Below are positions 63,893-64,000 of a stretch of DNA of 64,000 bases, in pieces (within the stretch, counting starts at the first letter, position 1; the number at the start of each line of letters is the position of its first letter). Location: positions 40,017 through 104,016 of the forward strand of contig JAVJVZ010000060.1 in the NCBI GenBank assembly GCA_040220855.1, given 5' to 3'. Under the pieces are notes generated by a model. It saw nothing but the letters and a program-made list of their open reading frames with translations. It did no database searches and was not told the origin of the DNA. The stretch comes from JACKNG01 sp040220855 (GTDB lineage: Bacteria; Pseudomonadota; Gammaproteobacteria; Ga0077536). The position numbers and the translations under genes were made by a program.

Positions 63893-64000
63893 TGGCCCGC
63901 GCCGGGGAACGGTTGCGCCAAGTCGAGAAAGCGATCGACATGGCGGAGCAGTTCGTCGATAGCGCGGCAACGATGATTTCGCGTAACGGTCTCATGCATC
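63893..64000 (+). CDS. Possible start of a gene running off the right edge
   Basis: An open frame from a GTG at 63893 (or TTG at 63881) to the window end reads VARAGERLRQVEKAIDMAEQ and continues with FVDSAATMIS. It is amphipathic-helical and protein-like. There is no clear ribosome site, and 36 codons are too few to identify it. Confidence 0.35.

Overview
The window is a GC-rich stretch of a bacterial chromosome that reads as a gammaproteobacterium. The evidence is gene order: rnpB between rsmI and mraZ; rsmI diverging from lpoA-yraN-diaA-dolP; petABC-sspAB; algW facing hisC-hisD-hisG-murA-ibaG-mlaC; and queA-tgt-yajC-secD-secF. A deep-branching group (Xanthomonadales/Nevskiales/Steroidobacterales-like) is an inference, not something the sequence proves. 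Large apparent ORFs antisense to real genes are an effect of the high GC content.

Bases 1-29,426 are a compact housekeeping block. It holds the start of the division and cell-wall cluster (mraZ, rsmH, ftsL, ftsI, murE, start of murF, leftward), RNase P RNA, rsmI, the LpoA/YraN/DiaA/DolP operon, the ClpXP adaptor sspB with sspA, the cytochrome bc1 operon, a DegS/AlgW-type protease, histidine genes, murA/ibaG/mlaC, gloA-purT, pdxB, secDF-yajC-tgt-queA and tRNA-Leu(CAA). Many neighbours overlap by ATGA or GTGA.

Bases 29,427-34,450 hold a two-gene pyruvate dehydrogenase operon (aceE-aceF) divergent from an Lrp/AsnC regulator. Bases 34,600-42,114 are mosaic: an ECF sigma factor paired with an AhpD-like thiol protein, an ArsN2-type acetyltransferase, a cytochrome b561, a truncated P-type ATPase, a degraded exosortase-type sorting tail, a large repeat-rich exosortase-sorted surface protein and a PaaK/CapK-like adenylating enzyme.

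Bases 42,354-55,964 are accessory envelope and signalling genes: a glycine-zipper protein, two lipoproteins (one a patatin), an unknown secreted protein, a Tat-exported sulfatase coupled to a single-domain response regulator, a FixL/FixJ-like pair with a divergent GrlR-like protein, and an outer-membrane set (DUF2092, an Arg/Glu-rich secreted protein, FadL-type porin, DUF481 protein). The three-gene segment FixJ-like/FixL-like/GrlR-like is bounded by a perfect 21-bp inverted repeat that covers both terminal stop codons. This is the most unusual structure seen.

Bases 56,174-60,761 are an aromatic ring-cleavage operon (flavin monooxygenase, extradiol dioxygenase, FAH-family hydrolase) divergent from a TetR regulator, with two TGAT-N6-ATCA operators between them. 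An FMN reductase and a Kef-type antiporter follow, and a possible partial gene runs off the right edge.
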